DNA of 64,000 bases from Cyrtodaria siliqua (GCA_037043455.1 JAWPHD010001211.1:186001-250000), one strand, 5' to 3'. Counted from the first letter of the stretch, positions 45,830 through 57,970 are shown. Program-made: numbers and translations. The notes: generated by a model not told the origin, from the letters alone.

Positions 45830-46168
45830 TATACTACTTATATTGCCTATTGATGCTGCCTTGTTGGTTAGAGATTAGATCATGGCGGGGATTTCTTTAT
45901 TTACACTGTCCTGTTTAATGGGATGACAGTAGGGTAAGTGTGAGGTTTGGTGCACCCTAGAACCGGTTTAAACCCCCAGTGGCCTACTTTACCACTGACT
46001 GTTCCAAGGCGGTAGCCCTATTGTCAACCCTTTTGTGTTTGTGATGTCGTTTACTTTTATTATTACTTTTGCCTTCTTGTTTGTATGTTTGCATGTTTGT
46101 TTCTGTGCTTTGTAGTCGACTGTCCTCCTTGAATGCTACTTTCCCTGTCCGATCTTTTTATATTTCTT
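45830..46168 (+). mobile_element. Naiad 3' UTR copy
   Basis: From TTATATTGCCTATTGATGCTG through CCAAGGCGGTAGCCC to CTTGAATGCTACTTTCCCTG and TTTTTATATTTC. Same orientation as the preceding copy and about 260 bases after it. Confidence 0.8.
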
Positions 46169-46466
46169 ATACTGAGCACTATCTAGCTTCATCTATGCAG
46201 CTTGTTTTGACAATGGGAATTAAATAACACACAGTTCCATGATAAGTGAATCTGTCGTTTTATTTATAAATCTGTCAATTTATTTATAAAATGGCTTAAC
46301 ATTATAATACATTACTGACTAGATTATAGTGTTATGTTTTGTGAAGTGTAATAATGACATAATAGGATTAACCTTATAATTATTATAATGACAAGATTGA
46401 ACATTTCACAAAACAACTTTTTCAAAATACATGGAAAACATTCCCATATAAAAAAAGTTGGGCAAC
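46169..46466. repeat. Direct repeat, copy 1 (second at 46889)
   Basis: About 290 bp from ATACTGAGCACTATCTAGC to GGAAAACATTCCCATATAAA, highly similar to 46889-47172. It starts exactly at the end of the Naiad tail. Confidence 0.85.
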
Positions 46467-46888
46467 TTTCCGCCGCCCACTTGCAACAATACATATTATC
46501 AGCAATCTTGTAACAAAGCAGAAACAACAGTACATATTATCAAACATCTTGAAACAAATTAAAGCAGAAATGTAGCAAGCCCCTGGTATAAATATAATGT
46601 GAACATTCCTACATAGATTACAATTTAATAAGCAATAGGACCCACTGTTAACACATCTAAACATCTGTATGGTAGAAAGTGGAGGTGGTGGGAAACATAT
46701 TTGATGAAAATGACAGAGCGTAATTTCGGTGTGTGTGTGTGTGTGTGTACAGAAAGGATCCTTTCTAAGTGTAGAGCGCTGACCACGTGATGTCTGGCCC
46801 AGTGTGATCACGATAACCACAAGGAATGCTGTTTACCCACACAAACACAATTATCTACAATAATTATCTTTTGTGCTTGCCTAAACTT
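46467..46888. other. Spacer between direct repeats
   Basis: Contains a (GT)n tract at about 46728-46749; no gene recognised. Confidence 0.5.
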
Positions 46889-47172
46889 TATACTGAGCAC
46901 TATCTAGCTTCATCTATGCAGCTTGTTTTGTCAATGGGAATTAAATGACACATAATTCCATGATAAGTAAATCTGTCATTTTATTTATAAAATGACTTAA
47001 CATTATAATATATAACTGACTAGATTATAATGTTATGTGTTTTGTGAAGTGTCATAATAACATAATATGATTAACCTTATAATTATTATAATGACTAGAT
47101 TGAACATTTCACAAAATATTTTTTTCAAAATACATGGAAAACATTCCCATATAAAAAGGTGGGCAACTTTCC
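46889..47172. repeat. Direct repeat, copy 2
   Basis: Matches 46169-46466 apart from a short internal deletion and scattered substitutions. The pair could be a local duplication or the ends of an unidentified element. Confidence 0.85.
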
Positions 47173-48519
47173 CTTATAAAACTGTGTATCAAAACTCTAT
47201 CCAGGTGTTCATGACATATAATAATGTATATGTGACGATTAAAAGTATAGGTGTATTCACGAGTTCTAAAAATACCCGTGAGCGAATATGCGTAAAATGA
47301 ATAATGAAATGGTAACTTAATTCGACGCTCCAGTTTCGGGATTTGGCCAGGCCGGTTTAAACCGTTTATAGTGTGTCTGTAGAGTTTGGATTCTCAAAAG
47401 ATATAAGTTATATATAACTCGTCGTTAGTATGTTTAGAAACAGTGTACATATGATGCAAACTTTGGTTGGCATGCTACTACTTTAACATTTAGCTTTCAT
47501 TTTGTAGTACGGATATGCAGACAATGTAACGAAAAAAACATTGATTTTCATTAAACTATAATTACATATTTGTGAATCGGGTGAATGTTATAAAGTGGCT
47601 TAAAATATGTGCCTTTTCGGTGCTGTTGCAGAAAAGACAATAAACAACGAGTTAAACTATTTTCTGTAATATAACGTAAACAGAAGACCTTAGTAGAGCT
47701 CCATTAATATGCAGGGTAAAGTAAAACAGCTCTATAAGTTTCCGGTTAGCAGTGCTAAACTATCTATTCTAACAGTAAACTGACTATTGATTGTGAAATT
47801 TGCTTGTTTTGAAACGCAAGATATGTTTATTAAATTTAATTACTGTTATGTTATGTTACTTTTACAATGTTTTACTAGAATATCCTTTAAAGTAACATAA
47901 GTATTAATTTTAATAGCGATCTTTAAAGACAAGTACTGTATTTTAAGAATGCTAACTGGCATTATTATTTGAGTTTTTATTTTTTTAATGCATTTTAAAG
48001 GAATTACACATAAGGGGTATAATCCTTAATCACTCAAAAAAGCAATGGAACTATCGAAGCATTCATCATTTTTTTCATGATAATGTTGAAAGTATCTCCC
48101 ACGAATCAGATCTCTTAAACCCTCCGTTATTTTTATATGTTGCCTAGTTTTAAACGTTGCTTTACCAGTTTTCATCTACCAACGACCATTTATTCTAATC
48201 TTTCTCGAACCCAGAACGTAACGATTGCGTCAGTCTAGCCGAGGTGGCATCCTAGTTAATGTTCACACAGTCAAGTAAAAGCGTAGGATAAACCTCGAAC
48301 ATGTGTAAATTAGTTTAAGCAATGTGCTATACTTAAATAATACATAATTATAATGGTTACACAATATTTATGATTTGTTTTTAAAATAAAATATCTGAAA
48401 ATGTGGGCCAGGAAAAGCTTCAGTCTTCTATTATTCCGTTTCCATCCATCATAACATACTGTTATAAAACATCCTTAGTCAGAAAACGTTCAGTCGATAC
48501 AATCATGAAAAAATAGAAA
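47173..48519. other. No gene recognised
   Basis: Nothing identified. Confidence 0.4.
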
Positions 48520-48800
48520 TGTTGACTTAAAAAGTAGTTATAAAAGTAGGAAATGTAGCTTTCACAGAACACAGTCAACTAAAAACACGCATTAAAACAC
48601 AAAGAACAATTGTAATGTTAATAAGCAAGGTATATGACATCACAATCCCAAACGGGTTGACAATAGGGCTACCGCCTTGGAACGGTCAGTGGCCCAAAAA
48701 GGGTCATTTAAACCAGGTTCTAGGTGCACCAAACCTCACTCCTACCCTACCGTCATCCAAAATAAAACGGGACAGTGTGAATAAATATATCCCCGCTTAA
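48520..48800 (-). mobile_element. Naiad 3' UTR fragment
   Basis: CGGGTTGACAATAGGGCTACC, GCCTTGGAACGGTCAGTGGC, CTACCGTCATCC and AAAACGGGACAGTGT occur in the family order. Outer end at about 48530. Confidence 0.75.
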
Positions 48801-49116
48801 GTTCGCGTGTATTTCATAGAACAATAATATTCACAATACAGAATACAGAATAGATCTAGAGCGGATTTAAAAGAGAGAGTTCGTAGTCACATGTTCTCGT
48901 TTTGGTCGATCAAATATTCATTATATAACATATTAATTGCTTATTAATTTGGAAATGTTTCTTGATGATAATGGATGTGTGTACAGCTTCGAAACCCGAT
49001 TATTTTTATCGATTATTAGGTGTATGTTAGTGTTGACATTTACTATGCCTTAATTCCTTAGGCTATTATTTAGTTTCGTTGTGCAATGTATTGTATAAGG
49101 CAGAGCAAGAAGTGTT
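48801..49116. other. No gene recognised
   Basis: Nothing identified. Confidence 0.4.
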
Positions 49117-49290
49117 TCAGACACAGTTTCTTGTTTTGTTTTGGGCAGGCAAATAACGGCTCCCCATAGTAGAAGTGATGTTAAATTGTTTAAGTTGTTT
49201 TTTAAACTCATCGACAGCCGGGGCATTTCTTATGCTTTCCGGAAGTTTGTTCCATTTTTTGTTATAGCTGATGGTATTCAGGTAATAAAT
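49117..49290 (-). pseudogene. LINE reverse transcriptase C-terminal fragment
   Basis: KKWNKLPESIRNAPAVDEFK matches the WNxLPxxIRxAxSxxxFK block that ends many non-LTR retrotransposon RTs. Only about 60 residues are present, with no palm domain. Confidence 0.65.
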
Positions 49291-49949
49291 ACTGAAAAGG
49301 GAATCTATTGAAAGCAACAACACAAGCATGTGAGACACGTAGCAGACTCGGTCGGAGTCTGTTCATGAGAGGTATTATAAGCTGCAACACATCTAAGGGC
49401 CCTAGCATCGGCGTAATCGATATTCTGATCTATAGACACATGACATTGATAGGGTTTGATTATGCTAAAGGTTCAGTAAGTAATAACGCTATTGCCGTGA
49501 AAGCGTTTTACAACCGCCACACAGCACCACACAAACGCTATACTAGTGTAAATGTCAATAAATACTGAAAAAGGAATCCCTTGGTAAAAAGGATTTGGTA
49601 TAAAATTGTGACTTACACGGTATGGTTGTTATATCGTCAACGTTTCGGAGATTAGTTGTGTGCATATTCGACTACATTGTTGCGCAACAATGCTTAAATG
49701 GCTTCTAGTGATTTACGGTCTAGAACAATAATTTTCTCATAATATGTATTCGGTTCTATAGGCGTATTCTTTGACATGTAACATATGTCATGCATATTAC
49801 AATCAGTGTATAATGTAAGGCTGAGATGTTAATGATGTTCTATTTCTTGAATAATAATACACATGTAGTGTTCATTAAACGTGATGGATGTAACGGTTAA
49901 ATAGTTTTATGAGCTATAACAAGTGATTACGAGTTGTGTTGGCTAAACG
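49291..49949. other. No gene recognised
   Basis: An open frame at 49308-49568 (plus) has no motif. Confidence 0.4.
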
Positions 49950-50385
49950 TGTGAACCCTATGATGACATCTACCTAAATCCTTATAGGACGGTAGCGTTT
50001 TTGATGCTTTTCTTTAATCTTGTATTGTCGCACCCTTAACGGTTTATTCTCTTGTAGCTCTGGCTTCTGCCAACTCACTGAGTACTTACTTTGTGGCTTT
50101 CTAGGCTTTTGTTTTTATACGATATATATGTATACAGACTTTATTTACACTGTCCCGTTTATTGGGATAAAAATAGGGTAAGAATGAGGTTTGGTGTATC
50201 CTAAAACATGGGTTAAACGCCCAGCGGCCCTTTTTTTTGCCACTAACCGTTCCATGGCGGTGGCCCTATTGTCAACCGGTTTATATTTGTGATGTCTCCT
50301 TTTGCCTTATTCATCTTGAAAGTTGTGTTTTGTTTCTGTGTGTGTTTGTGGTTGACTGTCGTCCTTGAATGCTACTTTTATCATG
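49950..50385 (+). mobile_element. Naiad 3' end, diverged subfamily, retaining a SECIS-like fold
   Basis: Begins a few codons before the stop (ATGATGACATC, then TACC and TAA) and ends with GTTGACTGTCGTCCTTGAAT. The SECIS-like core is kept: ATGA 49963-49966, CTACC with GGTAG, an apical AAA, a TCCT-TAT-AGGA mini-stem, and TGAT 50002-50005. Confidence 0.75.
49963..50005 (+). promoter_or_regulatory. SECIS-like core in a diverged Naiad copy
   Basis: Same quartet sequences and apical A's as copies 1-3. The mini-stem is TCCT/AGGA instead of CCC/GGG and helix II has T-A instead of T-G, so pairing is preserved by paired or compatible changes. Confidence 0.55.
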
Positions 50386-51839
50386 TTTCAACCCAACTAT
50401 GTTTCTCCCAATCAGCGTCTATCATATCAGCGAAGCGGGCTGGAGTATCGACTATATACAAATACTAGTGGCATTCGATAAGGGGGCTTAATTGTTGAGT
50501 TAATGGTGTCTCCTTTATTATTAGTATATACATAACACCAAGGAGTATAACAGGTTGTTTTTGATCGTCGAGATATACAATAAACCATAAAAGCCATGGA
50601 ACTACATGTAGTATACCCACAAATTCCAGTTTATGTTATGGACATGTAGGCCACACTCTACCAAATGCTTTACTTATGTCACAAAAAAAAACACTAAATT
50701 TTTAAGTTTAACTGTTAAATATGTTGGTAAAATCCGGATTGCAGGGCAGTTATGATACGAATTCTAAGAAAACAAGTTAAAATATAGTGTACAGTTATAT
50801 GTTGTTGTTTTCTAAATAAGTTAGTGCTAGAAGGTGCCTAAGTTCCAAATGGCCACATTCTAGCACTAAACCTATAGAATTTTTCTACTTAATAACTAGA
50901 GTTACAAATGGACCTCTAATATCAAAACTGACAGTATTCTTATTATACATACTGTAAAACGGTTAATAAAAAGTAAGTCTACCTACCGGCATTTAACATA
51001 TCCAGATGAAAAAATACAACAATGCAATCGTTGGACTTCCATCATTGGACCTAGCACCTTTCTGCGAAACCTGTGATCCTTCGCATGACGTCATTAAACA
51101 GATTATGACCTCGCACATTAAATATCTTGAGTTTTCCATTTTCGTCAAGTATCTAAAAGTAGGGAAGTCTTTTTTTATTTATGAACTTAGCCAACTTCTT
51201 GCACTTACCCCTTCAATCGTATTCTCTTTGGATACATATACGAGGGACATTCAAATATTACGTGGACATTTTTAATAGTTAATACACTTTTATAAATCAA
51301 GTAAATTAAAATATATGGCAATAAAGGTCTACGCTTTCACTTTCATATCAGTAAATATTATAACATTATTAGAAACAGATTTCAAGAAATACGAGTTTTT
51401 ACAACCCCGCTGTAGCCTCCACGGAGTAAGTCATTTGTGTGCTATGACGTCGCCTTGGAAACCAACAACAACCTAACGTTATAAATGATGTAACGTGTTA
51501 TAAATAGAAAGCATTGTTATTTAAAATGAGTATTGTATTAGTCATAGTTTGCATTAAATAAATATTGTAAGCATTGTTGGATAATCATGTTTTGTAGTAT
51601 ATCACAACTTCGGAAATAGATAGTATGAATTCGATCGTGCTTAACAGAAATATTCAAATCATTTAGGAAACAAATAGCATAGTCAATCCAAAAGACATAT
51701 TTATTTAATATATATCGGCATTCTTAATTTATTAACACATATATTTTGAAGAAAATATGTAAGATTTTAAAATTTTAAGTTTTTATATTTCATTTTTGTA
51801 TTAACTTTTTTGTTTTATTAAAGTTAATATTATTTAACA
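50386..51839. other. No recognised gene; one open frame at 51006-51275
   Basis: The plus-strand frame 51006-51275 (89 codons, starting at MKKYNNAIVGLPSLDL) has slightly protein-like composition but no family signature; it may be chance. Confidence 0.35.
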
Positions 51840-52205
51840 TTTTATTAACATTTTAAGACGGAAGAGTGTATGTGTTTGTTTATTTTTATAATAGTTCTCC
51901 TTGTTCAATATTCAACAATTCATACTTTTGATTTTGGAATAACAGTGACAATACTACTTAGTTTTGTAAATATTTACCAACGAATTTCCTTTCATCTAGC
52001 GATTCCCCGAAATGAAGAATGGCCTGCTCCGAAGAAGGGTTTCTCGTCCTATTATATCATTCATTGCAATGTTATATAAGACATGGTATCGAATTTCTGT
52101 TTAAATCATTTGACTTCTTATGACTTGGATTACAAAGTAACTTAAAGGTCTACGTCAAAAAATGAGTGCGATATCGAAAAAGTCCACGTATTATTTGAAC
52201 AGACC
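51840..52205. repeat. Dispersed repeat, copy 2 of 42030-42650
   Basis: See the first copy; this one is shorter, with internal deletions. Confidence 0.8.
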
Positions 52206-52310
52206 AACTAATTAACATTATCCTAATAAGAATTTTCCATAGAACTCGTATTGTCTGAACAGACCAACTAATTCACATTATCCTACTTAGAATTTACCAC
52301 AGAATTATGA
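52191..52310. repeat. Two tandem 60-bp units
   Basis: TGAACAGACCAACTAATT.ACATTATCCTA followed by AGAATTT.CCA.AGAA occurs twice. Confidence 0.8.
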
Positions 52311-52412
52311 GTTCACACTGATACAATTGATAGTGTTACAAGAGATTGAATTAAAATTTACTGAAAGGAAAAAGACACGCATAATCAAAAGTTGCCTATA
52401 CTACATGTAATA

Positions 52413-52672
52413 GATAGAGTCTGCTCTCAGCGAGTTGGCTTACGAGATGGGCGTAGCCCATCGAGGTGTTTAAATAACCAATGAGCTGAGACAGACTCTA
52501 TCTTTTTTGTAGCATGGTGTACTTAGTAACACTGTGACGTCATAGTGACCGTACTCTAAATTCCAATATCCGGTAGTTGTAGAACGGCATAGCCACGCCC
52601 CTTTAGTTACCCGAAATTAAACCATTTAATGCTCTGCATTCATCAAAGGAAATGTCACCGACCATGCTACAA
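52413..52672. mobile_element. Composite hairpin element, copy 2
   Basis: Same two-part structure as 27998-28268; the hairpin has lost about 10 bases on the left arm (GTTGGCTTACGAGATGGGC). Confidence 0.75.
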
Positions 52673-53879
52673 TATTATATACACCTAATTCCTCGTAATA
52701 TTCCAATATATCTCAACGTGTTTTATACAGAAAAGGGCTACAACTCATTACAGAAAGGAACCTCTGTCATGTAGTAGACCTTTTAATCAAAGTATACTTT
52801 GTTACAAGAAATTCGTAAATTTTGAAGTTTCGCTTGAAAAAATCAAGCCATTTCAGTATTGAGTTTAATGTTAAGAGATTGCAACGTCTAAAGCCTAAGT
52901 TTAGCCAAATGCGCATTCTGTCGATAATAAAACTTTAAAGGAGTAACCATTGGTGTGTTCGGTGCTGTTTAAACCTTCTTTCCGAAAGGACAAGCCTAAT
53001 GTCGCCCTGCACCATTCGATAAGCAGTAGCAGATTAAACATATACGATAAAACGGAAATACCCTCTATGCGTTTCTTTTTCCTTTCAGTATATGTTGGAA
53101 ACTGCTTCTAGAAGGAAAATATGTTCCTCACTGAAACAATTTTCACTCAGTACTCAACACCCCCGGTATCGAATAAGGTCATACGCGGGTACGGGAAAGA
53201 CGCGCCATATTACAGGCACGCTCAATATTTGTCATTTATTTAAATAATTATATAGTTAGTTTTTCCTTTGTTAGATTCCTTGAATATTTTTCTTTACATC
53301 CATATCTCATCTTTTACATTTTATTAGTATTTTAAGTAATTTTATCCGTTTTGAACGGGGCGGATCGGAAAAATCCGTGTCAGCAATTGACATTTCGTCA
53401 AATTTTCAATTATACAGTCATTTTGGCACGATAAGACGGACGTGCTCATGTACAACATTCAGTATGTTAGTCCGTGTGTCTTTATTTGGTCCCTTAATAC
53501 TAACTAAGGGTTTTTAATCTGGCGTTTTGTGAGAAAGGGGTCCCAGAAAGTGGATAAGTCTTACGACGGCCATAGATAAGTACCAACGTTATGTAGTAAC
53601 ATTGAAGGATAAGTACCAACGCATTTCAGATATATAGCTCTTTTATGTGGTGACTTCATTCAGAACAGAAAATCTAAGCTAAATTATGCAACAAAGACAT
53701 GTCTAACTATAGGTTTTTTATACAGTGTATTACATACGTTCAGTGCAAGTGATATGGATTAATTCGTTTGCTACTTCTTCACTGAAAGATTTGATCTTTA
53801 AAAAACGTAGTTTTATTAAACCGTCTTAGAGTGTCCTAAAATGAGGTAAACATGGATCATCTTCAGCTTATTGCCACTG
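52673..53879. other. No gene recognised
   Basis: Nothing identified. Confidence 0.4.
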
Positions 53880-54135
53880 AGTTCCGTCGGTGTGTTCTTG
53901 GGCAAGACACTTTTCCTTAGCCTCGTCCGTCGGATGGGGACGTAAACCGGGCGGTCCCGTGTATCGGTCTATCAACCGAGCACGTTAAAGAACCATAGGA
54001 ATCTATTCGATAATAAGAGTAGGGCAGGTTCCCGGATTCCTATGTATCCTTCCCCTCTCTCTGGGGCGGCTCTAGATAACCTATACTGTGTTGATGAGCC
54101 GTTAAACAATATTCAATTCAATTCAATTCATTTCT
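53880..54135 (+). mobile_element. SINE/LINE 3' region with ATTCA tail
   Basis: GGGCAAGACACTTTTCC, GACGTAAACCGGGCGGTCCC and GAGCACGTTAAAGAACC form a block known to me from invertebrate SINE and LINE tails. It ends in (CAATT)n. No tRNA head seen. Confidence 0.6.
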
Positions 54136-54420
54136 TATACCGTGATGTATATATACATTTTAAAGCAGTAACTCGGAATCAGTAACTGTTAGATCAAACA
54201 TAGAAAACACATACATACGCAAGCTCACACATACAAACGCGTGCGTACTTACGCACAAGAACATTCTGATATAACACCTTGGGCTGAATTGTATAAACTG
54301 TAGAGCGCGATTTAGTTTTGTGGATGTAATTTGGTATTGTCAGTTTCCAGACAATGGCGCATTGTTCTACTGAAGATGTAGTACTGCGTTTGGTCATATT
54401 TTTAGTTATTTTAATTTTTC

Positions 54421-54700
54421 ATTCTTTATTATTATATCTATGAATAAGCAACGTTTGTGTAGTTCTACATAGTTCTCGGCTGACAATAATGATGTAATTT
54501 AAGAATATAGGGGCGCGTTTAATAGAATTTGTTTATATACTTCATTAATTTCATTAAATTTGGGACAAATTAATAGATAATGAAATTCGTCGCGGATATC
54601 ATTGCAATTTAGACATTTTATTTTATTATCGGGTATCCCTCTCAATAGGCAACCAATAATTCCTAATTATAAAAGCCGTACATTTTTTGCATAATAATTC
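54421..54700 (-). pseudogene. LINE reverse transcriptase C-terminal zinc-knuckle fragment
   Basis: Reads RGIPDNKIKCLNCNDIRDEF then HYLLICPKFNEINEVYKQIL, a CxxC-x7-HxxxxC motif, and after one TAA SLLSAENYVELHKRCLFI. This is the typical end of CR1/RTE-like ORF2 proteins. Upstream RT is lost or frameshifted. Confidence 0.7.
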
Positions 54701-54878
54701 AGGAATTAATTTTATATAACGACTTTGTTAAAAATCTGTTTTTAACAGTTGATACTTTATCAGTACAGGTGACTTATAGGTCCAATGGATCGGGTGCTTG
54801 TAATTTGTACATAACTATTTGTAATATATATTGTATGCACATGTCACTATAATAAAATATTAACTTACTTACTTACTT
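54701..54878. other. Possible LINE tail with (TTAC)n
   Basis: AT-rich sequence ending AATAAAATATTAACTTACTT and (ACTT)n, resembling the 3' end of a non-LTR element on the plus strand. Confidence 0.4.
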
Positions 54879-56003
54879 AATACTTATCTACAATTTACAT
54901 AGTATGGCTACTAATAATTGAGCCACATTTATTTCTATTTTTTTAAGGAATATTCTTTTCATTTTTTTTTAAATCGAGTTATATGTCAATGGAGAAACAC
55001 AGAGAATTAATTAGATTGATCAGATTATTTTGTGAAAATAGACCAAAGCAAAGATATATAAACCGAATTCTAGGCAATTCCAATAATTGTATGAAAGTAA
55101 TTATGCTATATAAAAAACCGCGTCCATAATTATAGACTTGTATGACAGTAATTATGCCAAATTGAAAAAGCTGCGTGCCGACTTGTATGAAAGTAATTTT
55201 GCTAAATTAGATACCGGGTCCATTATTCTAGACTTGTATGATAGTAATTATGCTAAATTAAAAAACTATGCCTAGAATTCTAGACTATTCTGACGAAGTC
55301 ACCATGTTTAATTCATCAATTAAGCAATCAATTAAGGAAAATTACAATTTTCCATAAAATCTCATCGTCATAATATTAATGCTAATTATATGCCGATAAG
55401 TTTATTTACTAATCCTTGCTAATTCAATTTCAATTTAATCCTTTATTACGACCGAGTTGACTACGTCCCTTTCCTACATAATACTTATCTACAATTTGCA
55501 TAGTATGGCTACTAATAATTGAGCCACATTTATTTCTATTTTTTTTAAGGAATTTTCTATTCATTTTTTAAAATCGAGTTATATGTGAATGGCGAAACAC
55601 AGAGAATTAATTAGATTGATAAGATTATTTTGTGAAAATAGACCAAAGCAAAGATATATAAACCGAATTATAGTAATTATGCCAAATTGAAAAAGCTGCG
55701 TGCCGACTTGTATGAAAGTAATTTTGCTAAATTAAAAAAACTGGGTCCATTATTCTAGACTTGTATGATAGTAATAATGCTAAATTAAAAAAACTATGCC
55801 TGGAATTCTAGACTATTGTGAAGAAGTCACCATGTTTACTTTATCAATTAAGCAATCAATTAAGGAAAATTACAATTTTCCATAAAATCTCATCGTCATG
55901 ATATTAATGCTAATTATATGCCGATAAGTTTACTAATCCTTGCTAATTCAATTTCAATTTAATCCTTTATTACGGCCGAGTTGGCTACGTCCCTTTCCTA
56001 CCT
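54879..56003. repeat. Tandem duplication, period 601 bp
   Basis: Units start at 54879 and 55480 (AATACTTATCTACAATTT), the second shortened to about 524 bp. Each contains internal sub-repeats of about 55-65 bp with GACTTGTATGAYAGTAATTA. Confidence 0.85.
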
Positions 56004-56058
56004 AATACTTAACCATATTTTAGAATCTAGCACTTTCCATTTATCTTTTATAAACAGG

Positions 56059-56317
56059 TCAAAGGTTACGGAGGCCAGAACTGAAGGTAAGTCAAACGGT
56101 AATGTACCTCGTCCCTTAGTTACTGCAACTGCACCTCCACCTTTACCCGCTGGAACTCATCTCTGTCCTTATTGTTTCGTTCATTACGCTAAGTTAGAAC
56201 GTCATTTACGCACTATGTGCATGGCTGATACCTCTGCTGATAAACAACTGAAGGTTTTGAACCAAGCAAAGGCAGACGAGAAACAAAGGCGTGACTACGC
56301 ATTCGTGCTACATTCAG
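56059..56317 (+). CDS. Possible exon with a C2HC zinc finger
   Basis: An open frame (55981-56376) includes a segment bounded by a plausible acceptor (TTTATAAACAG before 56059) and donor (CATTCAG-GTGTTT after 56317). It encodes a Pro-rich stretch, then HLCPYCFVHYAKLERHLRTM followed by C, a CxxC-x9-H-x4-C zinc-finger-like motif, and a Lys/Gln-rich helix. A MITE begins about 30 bases after the end. CPYC..KLxRH-type fingers also occur in transposon-borne proteins, so a mobile-element origin is possible. Confidence 0.4.
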
Positions 56318-56348
56318 GTGTTTTTTTATGGACGAAAATTATTGTGTA

Positions 56349-56800
56349 TAGGTTTACCACCACTAATTACATGTAAGCCTTCGAGGTGTATCGAATGTAG
56401 TGCCTATAATAAAAAGTAATCCCTCCTTTTTTGATGGAAATGGGCATTATAAGTAGGGGAAAACTGCCCATTTCTATTCGATTTTGTGGTTGTATGTATA
56501 AGAAACGTATTTATAATAGATTTTAGATATAGATGAATATTTTCGAAATTTTGACTCTATGCTTACACTTTTTGAGCAACCATCATTGAAAACAGCTGTA
56601 CCCTTGACCTTTATTTATTTAGTAAACAAACAAGAACTTTCTTACATGTCTTGTGACCCCACCTTTTGTGGTGATTTTTCTCTATGAAAATTACATTGCT
56701 GCATTATCCATATTTGAGTTGAAGTTGCAGCAAATCATTAATATGTGACACTTTAACATTGGTGTCTATGGGGAAAATAATTAGTGGTTTCATACCTTAA
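56349..56800. mobile_element. MITE with TTAA end (copy 2)
   Basis: Matches 44035-44485 throughout, with small indels; the right end keeps CATACCTTAA, while the left TTAA is lost (TATAGG). Confidence 0.7.
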
Positions 56801-56884
56801 CGGGATGTAAAACCCCCATTTATAATTATTGACAGTCATAGATTGTTATTACACTTGGTATACACTGCACATTTGATGATATGA

Positions 56885-57142
56885 TGTTTGTTTGTTTGTT
56901 TGTTTGTATGGTGTTTTACGTCATTTTCAACACATGTAAGGTTATATATGACGGTCGATTTTTTGTGGTGGAGGCAGACCACCCACTTTTCCTGGGTAGA
57001 ACTAGTACTGTACACCTCCCGCCATCCATAAAAATCAACACTTCCTCATAAGTCGACATCCCAGTGGGATTCGAACCCGCAGCGGTGAGAGGCGAAAGTT
57101 TACAACGCAACGTCGTTAACCATTCGGCCACCGAGACGCTCC
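56885..57142 (-). mobile_element. SINE family B, complete
   Basis: Read on the minus strand: tRNA-like head AGCGTCTCGGTGGCCGAATG with an A box, B box GGTTCGAATCC, body with GGCGGGAGGTGTACAG, TAGTTCTACCCAGG and GGTGGTCTGCC, then GTGTTGAAAATGACGTAAAAC and a (CAAA)n tail. Confidence 0.85.
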
Positions 57143-57144
57143 TG

Positions 57145-57323
57145 ATGATATGATGTGTCTGAATCAAAGGTTTTCGATTCTGGAAATTATTTTCAAAGTT
57201 ATGGAGCTTTGTTTTACTTAGAATTTTTTTCACATTAAAGAGTTAACTGCCATTGTACACATTTATTGTTCTTGATTTTCCCTTTCTCATCATGCTCATT
57301 GGCTATATATAAAAAAAAGTGTG
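57145..57323. repeat. Dispersed repeat, partner of 58980-59160
   Basis: TGATGTGTCTG/TAATGTGTCTC, TTTTCGATTCTG, TTATGGA.CTTTGTTTTACTT and CATTGGCTA/CATCGGCTA occur in the same order. Confidence 0.6.
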
Positions 57324-57343
57324 TGGGGGGGGGGGGGGGGGGG
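57324..57343. repeat. Poly-G run
   Basis: An uninterrupted run of about 20 G after GTGTGT. Confidence 0.95.
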
Positions 57344-57601
57344 TGGTTTCAACACCTTCAGTGATAGTTTTAGTTGATTTTGTCACACTATGAAGATAGA
57401 AACAAAACTTGTTCATGCAATACAAGTTTACCTTAATAGATCTATATTGATTTCTAGTTTACAATCTCAGTAGCATTGTTACAGAGTTGGTGGTATCGGA
57501 AAAGAAACTACAAGTACTAACATTATTTTTTGTTGAAAATTATGTTATAAATCTTTAAATTGTATTCATTTGTAAAAAAACACAGAATATTTTCTTTGCA
57601 G

Positions 57602-57670
57602 GATAATTTCGAAAATGCATTTGAGGATCTGCAGGCGGTCATAGATGACTACAAAGCAGCTGTAAAATGA
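57602..57670 (+). CDS. Possible terminal exon (22 codons)
   Basis: A good acceptor (TTTTCTTTGCAG, cut after 57601) precedes an in-frame segment ending at TGA 57668-57670. It encodes DNFENAFEDLQAVIDDYKAA then VK, an acidic amphipathic helix. The preceding exon is not evident; the zinc-finger segment at 56059 lies upstream on the same strand, but a link is guesswork. Protein not recognised. Confidence 0.4.
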   Translation, partial: DNFENAFEDLQAVIDDYKAAVK

Positions 57671-57970
57671 TACGTCACAGGTGGCGACACAGTGTAATAG
57701 TAGTGGCATAGTAATCCAGGGGTGCTGAGGTAGACTGGACCAAATTTGATTAAACTTGGAAGTATTTCCCCTTGACCAGTCATCCAGATGATTCTTGGAT
57801 TGAAATATGCCACCTCCAGTTAATGGCACCACAGACCACACACACACCTAATCAGAGGTCTAATGCGACTACCTTGCAGTTTCGAAATCAGACTGAGGTA
57901 CTTAAAACCTTAGAAGTACACACATGTAGTGATACAAACTGATACCGTGCTTTCACAAGCATCAAAATGA
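57671..57970. other. Spacer, nothing recognised
   Basis: If the terminal exon is real this is 3' UTR; no AATAAA signal seen close by. Confidence 0.35.
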
